NCBI GenBank assembly: GCA_964421565.1
Contig: CAYQXJ010000007.1
Coordinates: 62,001-126,000, forward strand
DNA length: 64,000 bases
Source of the DNA: CAYQXJ01 sp964421565
Lineage (GTDB): Bacteria > Planctomycetota > Brocadiia > SM23-32
Direction: 5' to 3'
Made by a program: the position numbers and the translations under genes. Under the pieces are notes generated by a model, which saw only the letters and a program-made list of their open reading frames with translations, was not told the DNA's origin and did no database searches. Positions 8,471 to 17,303 of this stretch are shown in pieces. Position 1 is the first letter of the stretch, and the number at the start of each line of letters is the position of its first letter.

Positions 8471-10171
8471 GTGGCAGGACCGCTGAAGGCCGTGGTGTTC
8501 GACCTGGACGACACGCTCTATGACTGCACCGGCACGCTGCTGCAGGCTTCGCGCCGCCGTGCCGCGCGGGTGCTGGTGGAGTACGGTCTGCCCATGAGCG
8601 AACAGCAGGCCGTCGAACTCCAGCAGGAACTGGCCGAGCAACATGGACCGCACTTCCTGGTCTTCGACGAGATCGCCCGGCGCCACGCCCTCAGCGAGGA
8701 CGCCATAGACGCCGCATACAGGGCGTATAACAGCGACGTCGTCGGCGACATCGAACCCTTCGCCGACGTGTGCCCCACGCTGCGCGCCCTGCGGGGCAGC
8801 GGAGTGCAGTGCTTCCTGCTGACGAGCGGACTGCACCGCCGGCAGTCCACGAAAGTCCGCAAGCTGGGCCTGGAGCAGGAGTTCGACGAGATCGTCATCA
8901 ATGACCTGGAGCGCGGCGAACTGATGGGGGAGTGCCTGCGCTATCTGCTGGAGAAGCACCGCCTGCGTCCCGAGGAGGTCTTGATCGTCGGTGACCGGCC
9001 GCCGGAAGAAATACGCGTCGGCAATGACCTGGGCATGCTCACTTGCCAGATGCTGCACGGTCGGTTCAGCGGCTTCGAGCCACGGGACGGCAACGAGCGG
9101 CCGGACTACCGCGTCACACGCATCTTTCAGGTGCCGACGCTGCTGGCGCTGGTGAACTCCGGCAAACCCCCGCAGTCGCTGCGCATAGTCGCCCTCGGCG
9201 GTGGCACAGGGCTGCCCATCGTGCTGGAGGGCTGCAAGACTTACTGCCGCAATCTGACCGGCGTGGTCACCGTCACCGACTGCGGCCGATCCTCGGGCGT
9301 GCTGCGCAAGGAACTCGGCATGCTGCCCCCGGGCGACGCGCGCAACTGCCTAATTGCGCTGAGCGAGCCGGGCGAGAAGGAGCGCCTGCTCAACCAGCTA
9401 TTCCAGTACCGCTTCGACCAGGGCTCCTTCACGGGCATGAGCCTGGGCAACCTGGCGATCGCGGCCATGAGCGACCTGGAGGGCAGCTTCGAACGCGGCA
9501 TCCGCCAGCTCAGCCGCCTGCTGAACATACAGGGCAAGGTGCTGCCCCCCACCCTGGAGAACTGCCACCTGTGCGCCGAACTGGAAGACGGCTCGGTCCG
9601 CCAGGGAGAGGTCGACGTGAGGGGGCTGGAGAAGCCCCGCATCAGAAGGCCCTTCCTGGAGCCCGAACGCCCCGCAGCGTGCCAGGAGACCGTCGAGGAG
9701 ATTATGGCGGCGGACGTCGTCGTGATCGGGCCCGGCAGCCTGTTCACCAGCGTCATCCCCAACTTGCTCGTCCCCGGCGTGCGGCAGGCGCTCGCCGAGA
9801 CCGACGCCGTCAAGATCTTCGTCTGCAACATCGTCACCCAGCCGGGACAGACGGACGGCTTCAACGCCGCTGACCATCTGCAGGCCATACTCGACCAGAC
9901 GGGCCCCGGCGTGGTGGACCACGCTATCCTCAACTCCAGCATCCCCGACGATCACATCCTCGAGCGCTACCGTCAGGAGGGCGCCGAAATCGTCGTGGCC
10001 GACTCCGAACTGGAGGGATTGGGGGTGAACATCGTCGAGGCCGACCTCGTGGAGGACCTCGACGGCAAGCGCGTGCTGTGGGAGAAGCAGGACCTGTTGC
10101 GCCACCACCCGGACAAGCTGGCCGACACCATCTGCCGCGTGCTTGCCGGCATGGAGCCCGCAAACCGCTGA
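8471..10171 (+). CDS. HAD hydrolase fused to YvcK/CofD-like protein
   Basis: A 566-residue two-domain protein. Residues 1 to about 230 are a HAD-superfamily phosphatase: VVFDLDDTLYD holds the DxD nucleophile pair (D11, D13), followed by LLTSG and VGDRPPEEI motifs. From about residue 239 a YvcK/CofD domain begins (IVALGGGTGLP), with VTVTDCGRSSGVLR, PPGDARN and VVIGPGSLFTS. YvcK binds UDP-GlcNAc and is needed for growth on gluconeogenic carbon and for cell-wall control. The fusion suggests phosphatase activity on a related nucleotide sugar or phosphosugar; this is inference. The GTG at 8471 has AGGAG about 8 bases upstream. Confidence 0.85.
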   Translation: MAGPLKAVVFDLDDTLYDCTGTLLQASRRRAARVLVEYGLPMSEQQAVELQQELAEQHGPHFLVFDEIARRHALSEDAIDAAYRAYNSDVVGDIEPFADVCPTLRALRGSGVQCFLLTSGLHRRQSTKVRKLGLEQEFDEIVINDLERGELMGECLRYLLEKHRLRPEEVLIVGDRPPEEIRVGNDLGMLTCQMLHGRFSGFEPRDGNERPDYRVTRIFQVPTLLALVNSGKPPQSLRIVALGGGTGLPIVLEGCKTYCRNLTGVVTVTDCGRSSGVLRKELGMLPPGDARNCLIALSEPGEKERLLNQLFQYRFDQGSFTGMSLGNLAIAAMSDLEGSFERGIRQLSRLLNIQGKVLPPTLENCHLCAELEDGSVRQGEVDVRGLEKPRIRRPFLEPERPAACQETVEEIMAADVVVIGPGSLFTSVIPNLLVPGVRQALAETDAVKIFVCNIVTQPGQTDGFNAADHLQAILDQTGPGVVDHAILNSSIPDDHILERYRQEGAEIVVADSELEGLGVNIVEADLVEDLDGKRVLWEKQDLLRHHPDKLADTICRVLAGMEPANR

Positions 10172-10214
10172 GGGGCTGTTGCAGAACCCCCTTCGTGACC
10201 AGGCCGAGCGAGAA

Positions 10215-10251
10215 GCCCGAGGGCAAGGCGCCCACGCCTGCGCGCTCGGGC
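10215..10251. terminator. Inverted repeat at a convergent junction
   Basis: GCCCGAG at 10215-10221 pairs with CTCGGGC at 10245-10251 between the convergent HAD-YvcK and pyrF genes. There is no T-tract, so terminator function is uncertain. Confidence 0.3.
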
Positions 10252-10270
10252 GGGCGCGCCACGGCGGGCC

Positions 10271-11200
10271 TCAGTGCGTTGCCGCCCACAGTTCGCCGCG
10301 CATCCGTTCCGCCGCGGCCCCCACGGCCTGCCGCCAGCGTGAGGGGCCGTACTCGGCGGCATACGGCTCGCGCTCCCAGGCGAAGATAACCCCCCTGGAG
10401 GAGTTGACCAGCGCCCCCATCCCCTGTCCATCGAAAGCGCTCAGGACATCCGCCACGCCGCCGCCCTGCGCCCCAAACCCCGGCACCAGCAGGGGCGTGT
10501 GCGGCATCAGACTGCGCAGGCACCGCAGCTCCTGCGGGTAAGTGGCCCCCACTACCGCCCCCAGGGCGGAGTAGCCGCCTTCGCCGCGGCAAGCCGCGCC
10601 CCAGGTCTCCACCAGCGAAGCGACACTCTCATACACTTTACGGCCGTCGGCGCACGGCAGGTCCTGCACATCGGCCGAGGATGGGTTGCTCGTCTTCACC
10701 AGGGCATACACCGCGCCGCCGTTGGCCGCCGCGCACGCCAGGAACGGCCGGATGCCGTCTTCGCCGAGGTAAGGGGTCACGGTCACGGCGTCGACGCGGA
10801 AGTCCCCGCTCGCCGCAGCCCCCCGTGCGGGGCCGAGATAGGCTTCGGCGTAGGCGGCGGCGGTGCTCGCGATGTCGTTGCGCTTGGCGTCGGCGATCAC
10901 CAGCAGTCCGGCCTCACGCGCGCAACGTATGGTCGCGGAGAGGGCGCGCAGGCCCTCGCAGCCGAGCCGTTCGTAGAATGCGAGTTGCGGCTTCACGGCT
11001 ACGGCCGCCCCTGCCACGGACGCGATCAAACCCTCGTTGAAGGCCAGCACGGCCTTCGCGCAGGCTTCGGCGTTTGCCCCCTGATCGGGGCGCAGTTCCT
11101 GCGGCAGGCGTTCGATGCGGGGATCGAGCCCGACCACGACCTGACTCTCCTTCTGCCGCATGGCGTCGGCAAGCCGGTCGGCATAGTGGCGCTCTGCCAC
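10271..11200 (-). CDS. pyrF: Orotidine 5'-phosphate decarboxylase
   Basis: A 309-residue enzyme of the longer PyrF type that decarboxylates OMP to UMP, the last step of pyrimidine synthesis. Seen are VVGLDPRIERLP, VKPQLAFYE and the catalytic DAKRNDIASTA Asp/Lys segment, then VTVTPYLG and a C-terminal phosphate-binding part (LVPGFGAQGG, SSRGVIFAW). The start is the GTG at 11200, with GGGAGGA upstream; a longer frame has no ribosome-binding site. Confidence 0.93.
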   Translation of the reverse strand: MAERHYADRLADAMRQKESQVVVGLDPRIERLPQELRPDQGANAEACAKAVLAFNEGLIASVAGAAVAVKPQLAFYERLGCEGLRALSATIRCAREAGLLVIADAKRNDIASTAAAYAEAYLGPARGAAASGDFRVDAVTVTPYLGEDGIRPFLACAAANGGAVYALVKTSNPSSADVQDLPCADGRKVYESVASLVETWGAACRGEGGYSALGAVVGATYPQELRCLRSLMPHTPLLVPGFGAQGGGVADVLSAFDGQGMGALVNSSRGVIFAWEREPYAAEYGPSRWRQAVGAAAERMRGELWAATH

Positions 11201-11243
11201 GGAGCAATTCCTCCCTCTGGATGGGCCGCGCTTCGCCTCGAGG

Positions 11244-11272
11244 AATATAAGGCGGCCCGGCCCCTGACGCAA
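11244..11272 (-). promoter_or_regulatory. Sigma-70-type promoter for pyrF
   Basis: Minus-strand TTGCGT, a 17-base spacer and TATATT, about 45 bases upstream of the pyrF start codon. Confidence 0.55.
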
Positions 11273-11350
11273 GCCCCGGTGGCCGTGCCCGAGTCAGCCG
11301 CTCGCCGCCTTCGCCGTCCTGCACTCTCCGTAGAGCGGAGCCCGCTCGTC

Positions 11351-11359
11351 TGCTATAAT
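11351..11359 (+). promoter_or_regulatory. Extended -10 promoter for der-uvrA
   Basis: TGCTATAAT is a perfect extended -10 element (TGnTATAAT). No good -35 is seen. The predicted start is near 11366, about 60 bases before der. Confidence 0.5.
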
Positions 11360-11428
11360 CATCCACGTTGTGCTGTTATGCCAATCTGCCGCTTTGGACA
11401 CACCGAGCCCCGAGCCGACTGAGCCACC

Positions 11429-12763
11429 ATGGGCATTCCCTGCGTCGTCATCGCCGGCCGACCGAACGTTGGCAAATCGTCGCTCTTCAATGCCGTCTAC
11501 GGGCAACGCGTGGCCATCGTCGAAGAGACGCCCGGAGTCACGCGAGACCGCCTGAGCCGCATCATGGAGCAGGACGGTGCGCGCTTCGAGCTGGTGGACA
11601 CCGGCGGGCTCGGGCTAGTGGACACCGAGGCGCTCGCCGACCACATCCACATGCAGATACAGATAGCCGTGCACCAGGCCGACCTGGTGCTGCTGGTGGT
11701 TGACGCCCAGGCGGGCATCCAGCCGCTCGATGAACAGATAGCCCGCGAGCTGCGCGAGGCGCAGAAGGACGTGCTGCTGGTGGTCAACAAGTGCGACGGG
11801 CCGCGCGACGAGATGGCTGCCGCCGAGTTCTACGCGCTCGGGTATCCGGAGCTGGTTCAGACGTCCGCCATACACCGCAAGGGCGTGCGCGACCTGGTCG
11901 GCGAGGTCATCCGCAGGCTGCCGCAGTCAATGGAGGCGGAGCAAGAGCAGCGCCAGGCGCCGGTCAAGATCGCGTTCGTCGGTCGTCGCAACGCAGGCAA
12001 GAGCACCCTGGTCAACCAACTGGCGCAGGAGCCGCGCGTGCTGGTCAGCGAGATACCCGGCACCACGCGCGATTCGATCGACGTGCACTTCCGCATGGGC
12101 GAGACCGAGTTTACGGCGATCGACACCGCCGGGCTCCGCCGGCGCAAACAGGTCAAGGATCCCATCGACCTCTACAGCACCTCGCGCACGCGCGGCGCCA
12201 TCCGCCGGGCGGACGTGGTGGTGCACCTGCTGGACGGACCGATGGAGATCGGACGGCTCGACAAGCAGATTGCCGATCACGTCACAAGCCTTTACAAGCC
12301 CTGCGTCGTCGCCGTCAACAAGGTGGACCTGGCCCCTGCCGACGTAACCGATGAGGATTGGGAGGCATACGTGCGCGACCGCCTGCCCGGCCTCTCCTTC
12401 GCGCCCATGGTCTGCATCAGCGCCCTGAGCGGGGAGAACGTGATCCCCCTTGTCGAGACGGCACTCGCCCTGCACGAGCAGAGCTTCGTGCGCGTGCCGA
12501 CCTCCAAGCTGAACGCCGCCATGCAGCAGATCGACGCCAAGCAGCACCCGCCGTCGACGGGCAGCCAGTTCGGCCGCATCTACTACGCCACTCAGGTGGA
12601 TGTTCAGCCGCCGAAGATCGTGCTTTTCGTCAACGAACCGGCCCTGATCACGGACGCCTACCTGCGCTATGTGGCCAGCGAGCTGCGCATGCGCTTCGCG
12701 TTCAACGCGATACCCATCCAGTTCGTCGTGCGGCCCCGCAAGCGCGAGCACCAGGAGGGCTGA
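11429..12763 (+). CDS. der: Ribosome-associated GTPase Der (EngA)
   Basis: A 444-residue GTPase with two tandem G domains, needed for 50S ribosome assembly. Domain 1 has GRPNVGKSSLFN, DTGG and NKCD. Domain 2 starts near residue 178 with GRRNAGKSTLVN, then DTAGLRRR and NKVDL. A C-terminal KH-like domain follows (TSKLNAAMQ...). The domain order and length match the family. It is followed after 6 bases by uvrA, so the two are probably cotranscribed. Confidence 0.96.
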   Translation: MGIPCVVIAGRPNVGKSSLFNAVYGQRVAIVEETPGVTRDRLSRIMEQDGARFELVDTGGLGLVDTEALADHIHMQIQIAVHQADLVLLVVDAQAGIQPLDEQIARELREAQKDVLLVVNKCDGPRDEMAAAEFYALGYPELVQTSAIHRKGVRDLVGEVIRRLPQSMEAEQEQRQAPVKIAFVGRRNAGKSTLVNQLAQEPRVLVSEIPGTTRDSIDVHFRMGETEFTAIDTAGLRRRKQVKDPIDLYSTSRTRGAIRRADVVVHLLDGPMEIGRLDKQIADHVTSLYKPCVVAVNKVDLAPADVTDEDWEAYVRDRLPGLSFAPMVCISALSGENVIPLVETALALHEQSFVRVPTSKLNAAMQQIDAKQHPPSTGSQFGRIYYATQVDVQPPKIVLFVNEPALITDAYLRYVASELRMRFAFNAIPIQFVVRPRKREHQEG

Positions 12764-12769
12764 GCGCCG

Positions 12770-15667
12770 ATGGTGACTGCAACCGGCACGACACCTGCCG
12801 AGCCCCCCGGCGGGCTGGAGATGCGCCCGCAGGAGGACGGCTGCATCAGCGTAGTCCACGCTCGGCAAAACAACCTGGCGGGCATCAGCGTGCGCATCCC
12901 GCGGGACCGCCTGGTCGTGATCACCGGGGTCAGCGGCAGCGGCAAGTCGTCACTCGCCTTCGACACACTCTACGCGGAGGGCCAGCGCCGCTACATCGAG
13001 AGCCTCTCCTCGTACGCCCGCCAGTTCCTGGAGCAGATGCCGCGGCCCGACTGCGACCTGATACTCGGCCTGCCGCCGACGATCGCCATCCAACAGGAGA
13101 TGAAGGGCGCGAGCCCGCGCAGCACCGTGGCGACCACCACGGAGATCTATGACTTCATGCGCCTGCTCTACGCACGGGCCGGCACGCCGCACTGCCCCGA
13201 CTGCGGGGCGCTGATCCAGCACCAGAGCGTCGAGCAGATCGTCGCCGCCATATGCGCCCTGCCCCCCGCCAGCCGCATCGTGCTGCTGGCGCCGGTGGTG
13301 CGCGGGCGGCGCGGCCATTACAGGGAGCTGTTCGACCAGATACGCAGCGACGGTTTCGTGCGGGCACGGATCGACGGAGTGATCCGCGACCTGGACGAAG
13401 TGGAGCGCGTGGAACGGTACCAGACGCACGACATCGAGGTCGTGGTCGACCGGCTGACGCTCGCCGAAGCGCAGGACGAACGTGCGAGCGAGGCGAAGGA
13501 GCGCGTGCGCCGCATGCGCCTGCAGGACAGCGTGGAGACGGCGCTGGAGGTCGGCGGCGAAACCTGCATGGTGCTGCTGGAGGACGGCCGGCAGATGCTT
13601 TTCAGCCGGCTGTTCGCCTGCCCGAACTGCGAGCGCGGCTTCGAAGAGCCGAACCCGAACACCTTCTCGTTCAACAGCCCCTACGGCCGGTGCGAGGAGT
13701 GCAAGGGGCTCGGCACCGTGGATGCCTTCGACGAGGAACTCATCGTGCCTGACCCCTCGCTCAGCCTCCGCGAGGGGGCCATCCACCCCTGGGCGAACTG
13801 GGGCGGGCGCACGGGGCGCCGCTTCGCCGAGATGCAACAGGAACTCGCTGAAGCCCTTCAGATCGACCCGGATATGCCGTTTCAGCAAGTCCCATCCGCC
13901 AAACGCCGGGCCCTCCTGCACGGACACAAGCTGGAGAAGATGACCGGCCGCGCGCCCGAAGATGCCGTGGTGCCCGCACTGGAGGCCCTGCTGCGAAGCA
14001 CGGAGCACGCCTCTGTGCGGCGCAAGCTCAGCAAGTACATGACCGCCGTGCCGTGCCACCGGTGCAATGGGCAGAGGCTGCGCCCGGAAGCGCTCGCCGT
14101 CACCGTGGGCGATAAGAGCATAGCCGAGCTCTGCGCGCTGACGGTAGAGGGCTGCCGCGAGTTCATCGACGGCCTGCAGCTCGGCGGAGCAGAAGCACAG
14201 ATCGCCGAACCCATCTTGAAAGAGATACGCCATCGCCTCGGCTTCATGCTCGACGTGGGTCTGCACTATCTGACCCTCGAGCGCCGCTCGAACACGTTGA
14301 GCCGCGGTGAGTTCCAGCGCATACGGCTCGCCACCCAGATCGGCAGCGGACTGACCGGCGTCTGTTATGTGCTCGACGAGCCGAGCATCGGGCTGCATTA
14401 TCGCGACAACGTGAGCCTGCTGGAGTCGCTGGAAGAGCTGCGCGACGCCGGCAACACCGTGCTGGTGGTGGAGCACGACGAGGAGACCATCCGCCGCGCC
14501 GACTGGGTGCTCGACCTCGGACCCGGCGCGGGGCGCGACGGCGGACACGTGGTCTACAGCGGCCCTTTCCACCGCCTGCCGCAGTGCGCCAGCAGCCTGA
14601 CCGCCGACTATATCACCGGCAAGGCAAGCATACCGGTCCCCGAGTGTCGCCGCCCGGCGCGCAAGGGCAAGGCGCTGACGGTCAAAGCCGCCCGGGAACA
14701 TAACCTGAAGGGCATCGACGTGCGTTTCCCACTCGGCCTGCTCTGCTGCGTGACGGGCGTCAGCGGCAGCGGTAAGAGCACACTGGTCAACGACGTCCTC
14801 TACCGCGCACTGGCACGCAAGCTCTACAGCAGCCGCCCGAAGCCCGGCGCCCACCGCGAACTGACCGGCGCCGAACACGTGGAAGGGGTGCTCGAGATCG
14901 ACCAGAGCCCCATCGGCCGCTCCCCTCGCTCGTGCCCTGCCACTTATACCAAGGTCTTCGACAACATAAGGGCCGCCTTCGCCGAGACGCGACAGGCCAA
15001 GGTGCGCGGCTACGACATCGGGCGCTTCAGCTACAACACCCGGGGTGGGCGCTGCCCGACCTGCGACGGGCGAGGTGAGAAGAAGATCGAGATGAACTTC
15101 CTGCCGGACGTCCATGTAACCTGCGAACAGTGCCGCGGCCGCCGCTACAACGAGCAGACACTCCAGATAGCCATCCGCGGCAAGAACATCGCGGACGTGC
15201 TGGCCATGACCGTCGAGGAGGCCCTCGAGTTCTTCGCCAACTACCCCGCCATCGAGCGCAAGCTCCGCACGCTCCGCGACGTCGGGCTCGGCTACCTGAC
15301 CCTCGGCCAGCCCAGCACCACCCTGAGCGGCGGCGAGGCACAGCGCATCAAGCTGACCCGTGAACTCAGCAAGGTCAGCTCCGGCGACACGGTATACATC
15401 CTGGACGAGCCGACCACGGGGCTGCACTTCGACGACGTGCTCAACCTGCTGCGCGTGTTGCATGGACTGGCCGACATGGGCAACACACTGATCGTGATCG
15501 AGCACAACCTGCAGGTCATAAAGAACGCCGACTATGTCGTCGACCTCGGCCCCGAAGGCGGCCACGAGGGCGGCCGCGTGGTGGCCCGCGGCACACCGGA
15601 ACAGGTGGCGCAGGTCGAGGCGTCATACACCGGCCGGGCGTTGAGGCCCATACTACAACTCACGTGA
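12770..15667 (+). CDS. uvrA: Excinuclease ABC subunit A
   Basis: A 965-residue damage-recognition ATPase of nucleotide excision repair. Both ABC modules are present: Walker A GVSGSGKSS near residue 46 and GVSGSGKST near 665, and Walker B segments VLDEPSIGLH and ILDEPTTGLH. Zinc-binding Cys pairs are seen at CPDCG/CPNC/CEEC and CPTCDGRG/CEQCRG. One oddity: the first ABC signature reads LSRGEFQR instead of the usual LSGGEAQR, while the second is normal (LSGGEAQR). Otherwise it is full length. Confidence 0.96.
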   Translation: MVTATGTTPAEPPGGLEMRPQEDGCISVVHARQNNLAGISVRIPRDRLVVITGVSGSGKSSLAFDTLYAEGQRRYIESLSSYARQFLEQMPRPDCDLILGLPPTIAIQQEMKGASPRSTVATTTEIYDFMRLLYARAGTPHCPDCGALIQHQSVEQIVAAICALPPASRIVLLAPVVRGRRGHYRELFDQIRSDGFVRARIDGVIRDLDEVERVERYQTHDIEVVVDRLTLAEAQDERASEAKERVRRMRLQDSVETALEVGGETCMVLLEDGRQMLFSRLFACPNCERGFEEPNPNTFSFNSPYGRCEECKGLGTVDAFDEELIVPDPSLSLREGAIHPWANWGGRTGRRFAEMQQELAEALQIDPDMPFQQVPSAKRRALLHGHKLEKMTGRAPEDAVVPALEALLRSTEHASVRRKLSKYMTAVPCHRCNGQRLRPEALAVTVGDKSIAELCALTVEGCREFIDGLQLGGAEAQIAEPILKEIRHRLGFMLDVGLHYLTLERRSNTLSRGEFQRIRLATQIGSGLTGVCYVLDEPSIGLHYRDNVSLLESLEELRDAGNTVLVVEHDEETIRRADWVLDLGPGAGRDGGHVVYSGPFHRLPQCASSLTADYITGKASIPVPECRRPARKGKALTVKAAREHNLKGIDVRFPLGLLCCVTGVSGSGKSTLVNDVLYRALARKLYSSRPKPGAHRELTGAEHVEGVLEIDQSPIGRSPRSCPATYTKVFDNIRAAFAETRQAKVRGYDIGRFSYNTRGGRCPTCDGRGEKKIEMNFLPDVHVTCEQCRGRRYNEQTLQIAIRGKNIADVLAMTVEEALEFFANYPAIERKLRTLRDVGLGYLTLGQPSTTLSGGEAQRIKLTRELSKVSSGDTVYILDEPTTGLHFDDVLNLLRVLHGLADMGNTLIVIEHNLQVIKNADYVVDLGPEGGHEGGRVVARGTPEQVAQVEASYTGRALRPILQLT

Positions 15668-15689
15668 AAGCCCCCCGGGAGAGCGGCCC

Positions 15690-16523
15690 ATGGGCGAGAC
15701 AGACGCCGTGCTGACGGACATCGACGAACTGAGGGAGCGCCTGCGCCCCCTGCGGGGGTTCATCTTCGACCTGGACGGCACACTCTACCTCGGCGACGAA
15801 CTGCTGCCGGGCGCGGCCGAAACATTGGAGGAGCTACGCCGAAGCGGCCGCGCAGTGGCGTTCGTCAGCAATAAGCCGATCGGCACACGCCAGCAGTACG
15901 CGGAGAAGCTCAACCGCCTCGGCATCCCCTGCTGCGTCGACGAAGTCATCAACTCCGCCCTCGTCGTCGCCCGCTATCTGCAGAAACACCACTCCGGGGC
16001 GCGCTGCTTCCCCGTGGCCGAGCAACCGGTTGTCGACGAACTTACCGCGCACGGGCTACGCATCTGCGACGAGCCGGAGCAGATCGACGTGGTGGTCGTA
16101 TCGTTCGACCGCACGTTCGACTACCGCAAGCTCCAGATTGCCTATCGCGCCTCGGTGCACGGGGCGGAACTGATCGGCACCAACCCCGATCGCACCTGCC
16201 CCATGCCGGGCTACAACCTGCCCGATGCCGCCTGCATGATCGCCGCGATCGAGGCATGCACGCAACGCGCGGTGGAGCCGATCGTCGGCAAGCCCTCGCC
16301 GATCATGCTCCGGGAGGCCCTCGACATCCTCGGCCTCGAGGCGGCACAGTGCGCCATGGTCGGCGACCGGCCCGAGACCGACGTCCAGATGGCCCTCGAC
16401 GCCGGCCTGACGGGCGTGCTGGTGCTGAGCGGCGTTACCAGCCGGACAGACTTGGCCGGGTTGGCCCTGACGCCAGACATCATCCTGGAAGGCGTGGCGG
16501 CCATCGGCCCGGCCCTCGCTTAG
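15690..16523 (+). CDS. HAD-superfamily phosphatase, NagD-like
   Basis: A 277-residue HAD phosphatase of the class with a mobile C2 cap. Seen are FIFDLDGTLYLGDELLPG with the DxD nucleophile, the motif-II region VAFVSNK, GKPSP as the Lys motif, and VGDRPETDVQMALDAG as the acidic motif. NagD-type members act on sugar phosphates, pNPP or nucleotides; the substrate is unknown here. GGGAGAG precedes the ATG. It starts 22 bases after uvrA and probably ends that operon. A weak inverted repeat CTCAGA/TCTGAG at 16656-16682, followed by a T-rich stretch, may terminate it. Confidence 0.85.
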   Translation: MGETDAVLTDIDELRERLRPLRGFIFDLDGTLYLGDELLPGAAETLEELRRSGRAVAFVSNKPIGTRQQYAEKLNRLGIPCCVDEVINSALVVARYLQKHHSGARCFPVAEQPVVDELTAHGLRICDEPEQIDVVVVSFDRTFDYRKLQIAYRASVHGAELIGTNPDRTCPMPGYNLPDAACMIAAIEACTQRAVEPIVGKPSPIMLREALDILGLEAAQCAMVGDRPETDVQMALDAGLTGVLVLSGVTSRTDLAGLALTPDIILEGVAAIGPALA

Positions 16524-16727
16524 CAGCCCACGGAGGCCCCATCCTCCCAACTGTCGGGCCGTTCCCTGCCTCTCCTGGCCGATGTGCTGCCCTTTCCCAA
16601 CCTGTGCATTACCACCATCTTGCATCGCACGCAGAGAGCGCACAAAGCCTGATGCCTCAGATTCTTCTGATATGTGTCTGAGTTCTTTCTTAGCTGTAAA
16701 ACGCGGTTCAGAAGGCTCTAAAACCCC

Positions 16728-16756
16728 TTGAAAGGTATTCCGCTTGCTGTTATACT
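16728..16756 (+). promoter_or_regulatory. Sigma-70-type promoter of the first cold-shock gene
   Basis: TTGAAA, a 17-base spacer and TATACT, with a predicted start near 16763 and a leader of about 45 bases. Confidence 0.65.
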
Positions 16757-16807
16757 CTTAGCGAAGTTAGCGTTTGTGAGGCTCATATTTGTGGAGGAGC
16801 GCTTGAA

Positions 16808-17017
16808 GTGAGCCCTGAGGGTACGGTCAAGTGGTTCGACAACCGCAAAGGTTACGGGTTTATCCAGTCCGACGAGCACAGCGAGGACGTGTTCGTGCAC
16901 TATAGTGTCGTCGAGATGGAGGGCTTCAAGACGCTTGAGGAAGGGGAGCGGGTGGCCTTCGAGCTGCTCGAGAGCGAGAAGGGCTACCGGGCTCAGAACG
17001 TGCGTCGCGTGATGTAG
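16808..17017 (+). CDS. Cold-shock domain protein
   Basis: A 69-residue CspA-type OB-fold single-stranded nucleic acid binding protein. Both RNP motifs are present: KGYGFIQ (RNP1) and DVFVHY (RNP2), after GTVKWFDN. It acts as an RNA chaperone or transcription antiterminator. The GTG start has GGAGG about 11 bases upstream. It stands alone between its own promoter and terminator. A second paralogue lies at 56707-56913. Confidence 0.93.
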   Translation: MSPEGTVKWFDNRKGYGFIQSDEHSEDVFVHYSVVEMEGFKTLEEGERVAFELLESEKGYRAQNVRRVM

Positions 17018-17056
17018 TCGGCCCGTCATCAGCAACTCCGCGCCGGGGACAGCACC

Positions 17057-17096
17057 GGAGCGTCGGCCGCCTAGTTGGTCGGCGCTCCGTTTCCTT
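17057..17096 (+). terminator. Rho-independent terminator after the first csp
   Basis: A 12-bp stem (GGAGCGTCGGCC with GGTCGGCGCTCC, two G-U pairs) with an 8-base loop, followed by GTTTCCTT. Confidence 0.75.
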
Positions 17097-17229
17097 GCCA
17101 TTCTGGCCTACTCCACCGCAGCACTGTCCGGCACACCGAGCCTGAGTCCACCCGTGGGGGGGCAGCGTCAAGACGCCGGGCAAACGGGGCCGCCGCCGTC
17201 CCGATGGTGCGTCCGCCGCCCCTGAGTTG

Positions 17230-17259
17230 TTGACACTGCCGTCGGCGCTGGCCTATATT
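17230..17259 (+). promoter_or_regulatory. Sigma-70-type promoter of the ldh-hldE-gmhA run
   Basis: A perfect -35 TTGACA, an 18-base spacer and TATATT, with a predicted start near 17266, about 38 bases before the ldh start. Confidence 0.65.
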
Positions 17260-17303
17260 CAGAGATAGAATGCGGAGCTCCGGCAAGACGGTAGGTGTGC
17301 ACG

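Noticed and set aside
9398..10108. Antisense frame in the HAD-YvcK gene
   Set aside because: Shadow of a strongly supported coding region.
12950..15565. 871-codon minus-strand frame opposite uvrA
   Set aside because: uvrA is certain, and the antisense frame has no family features.
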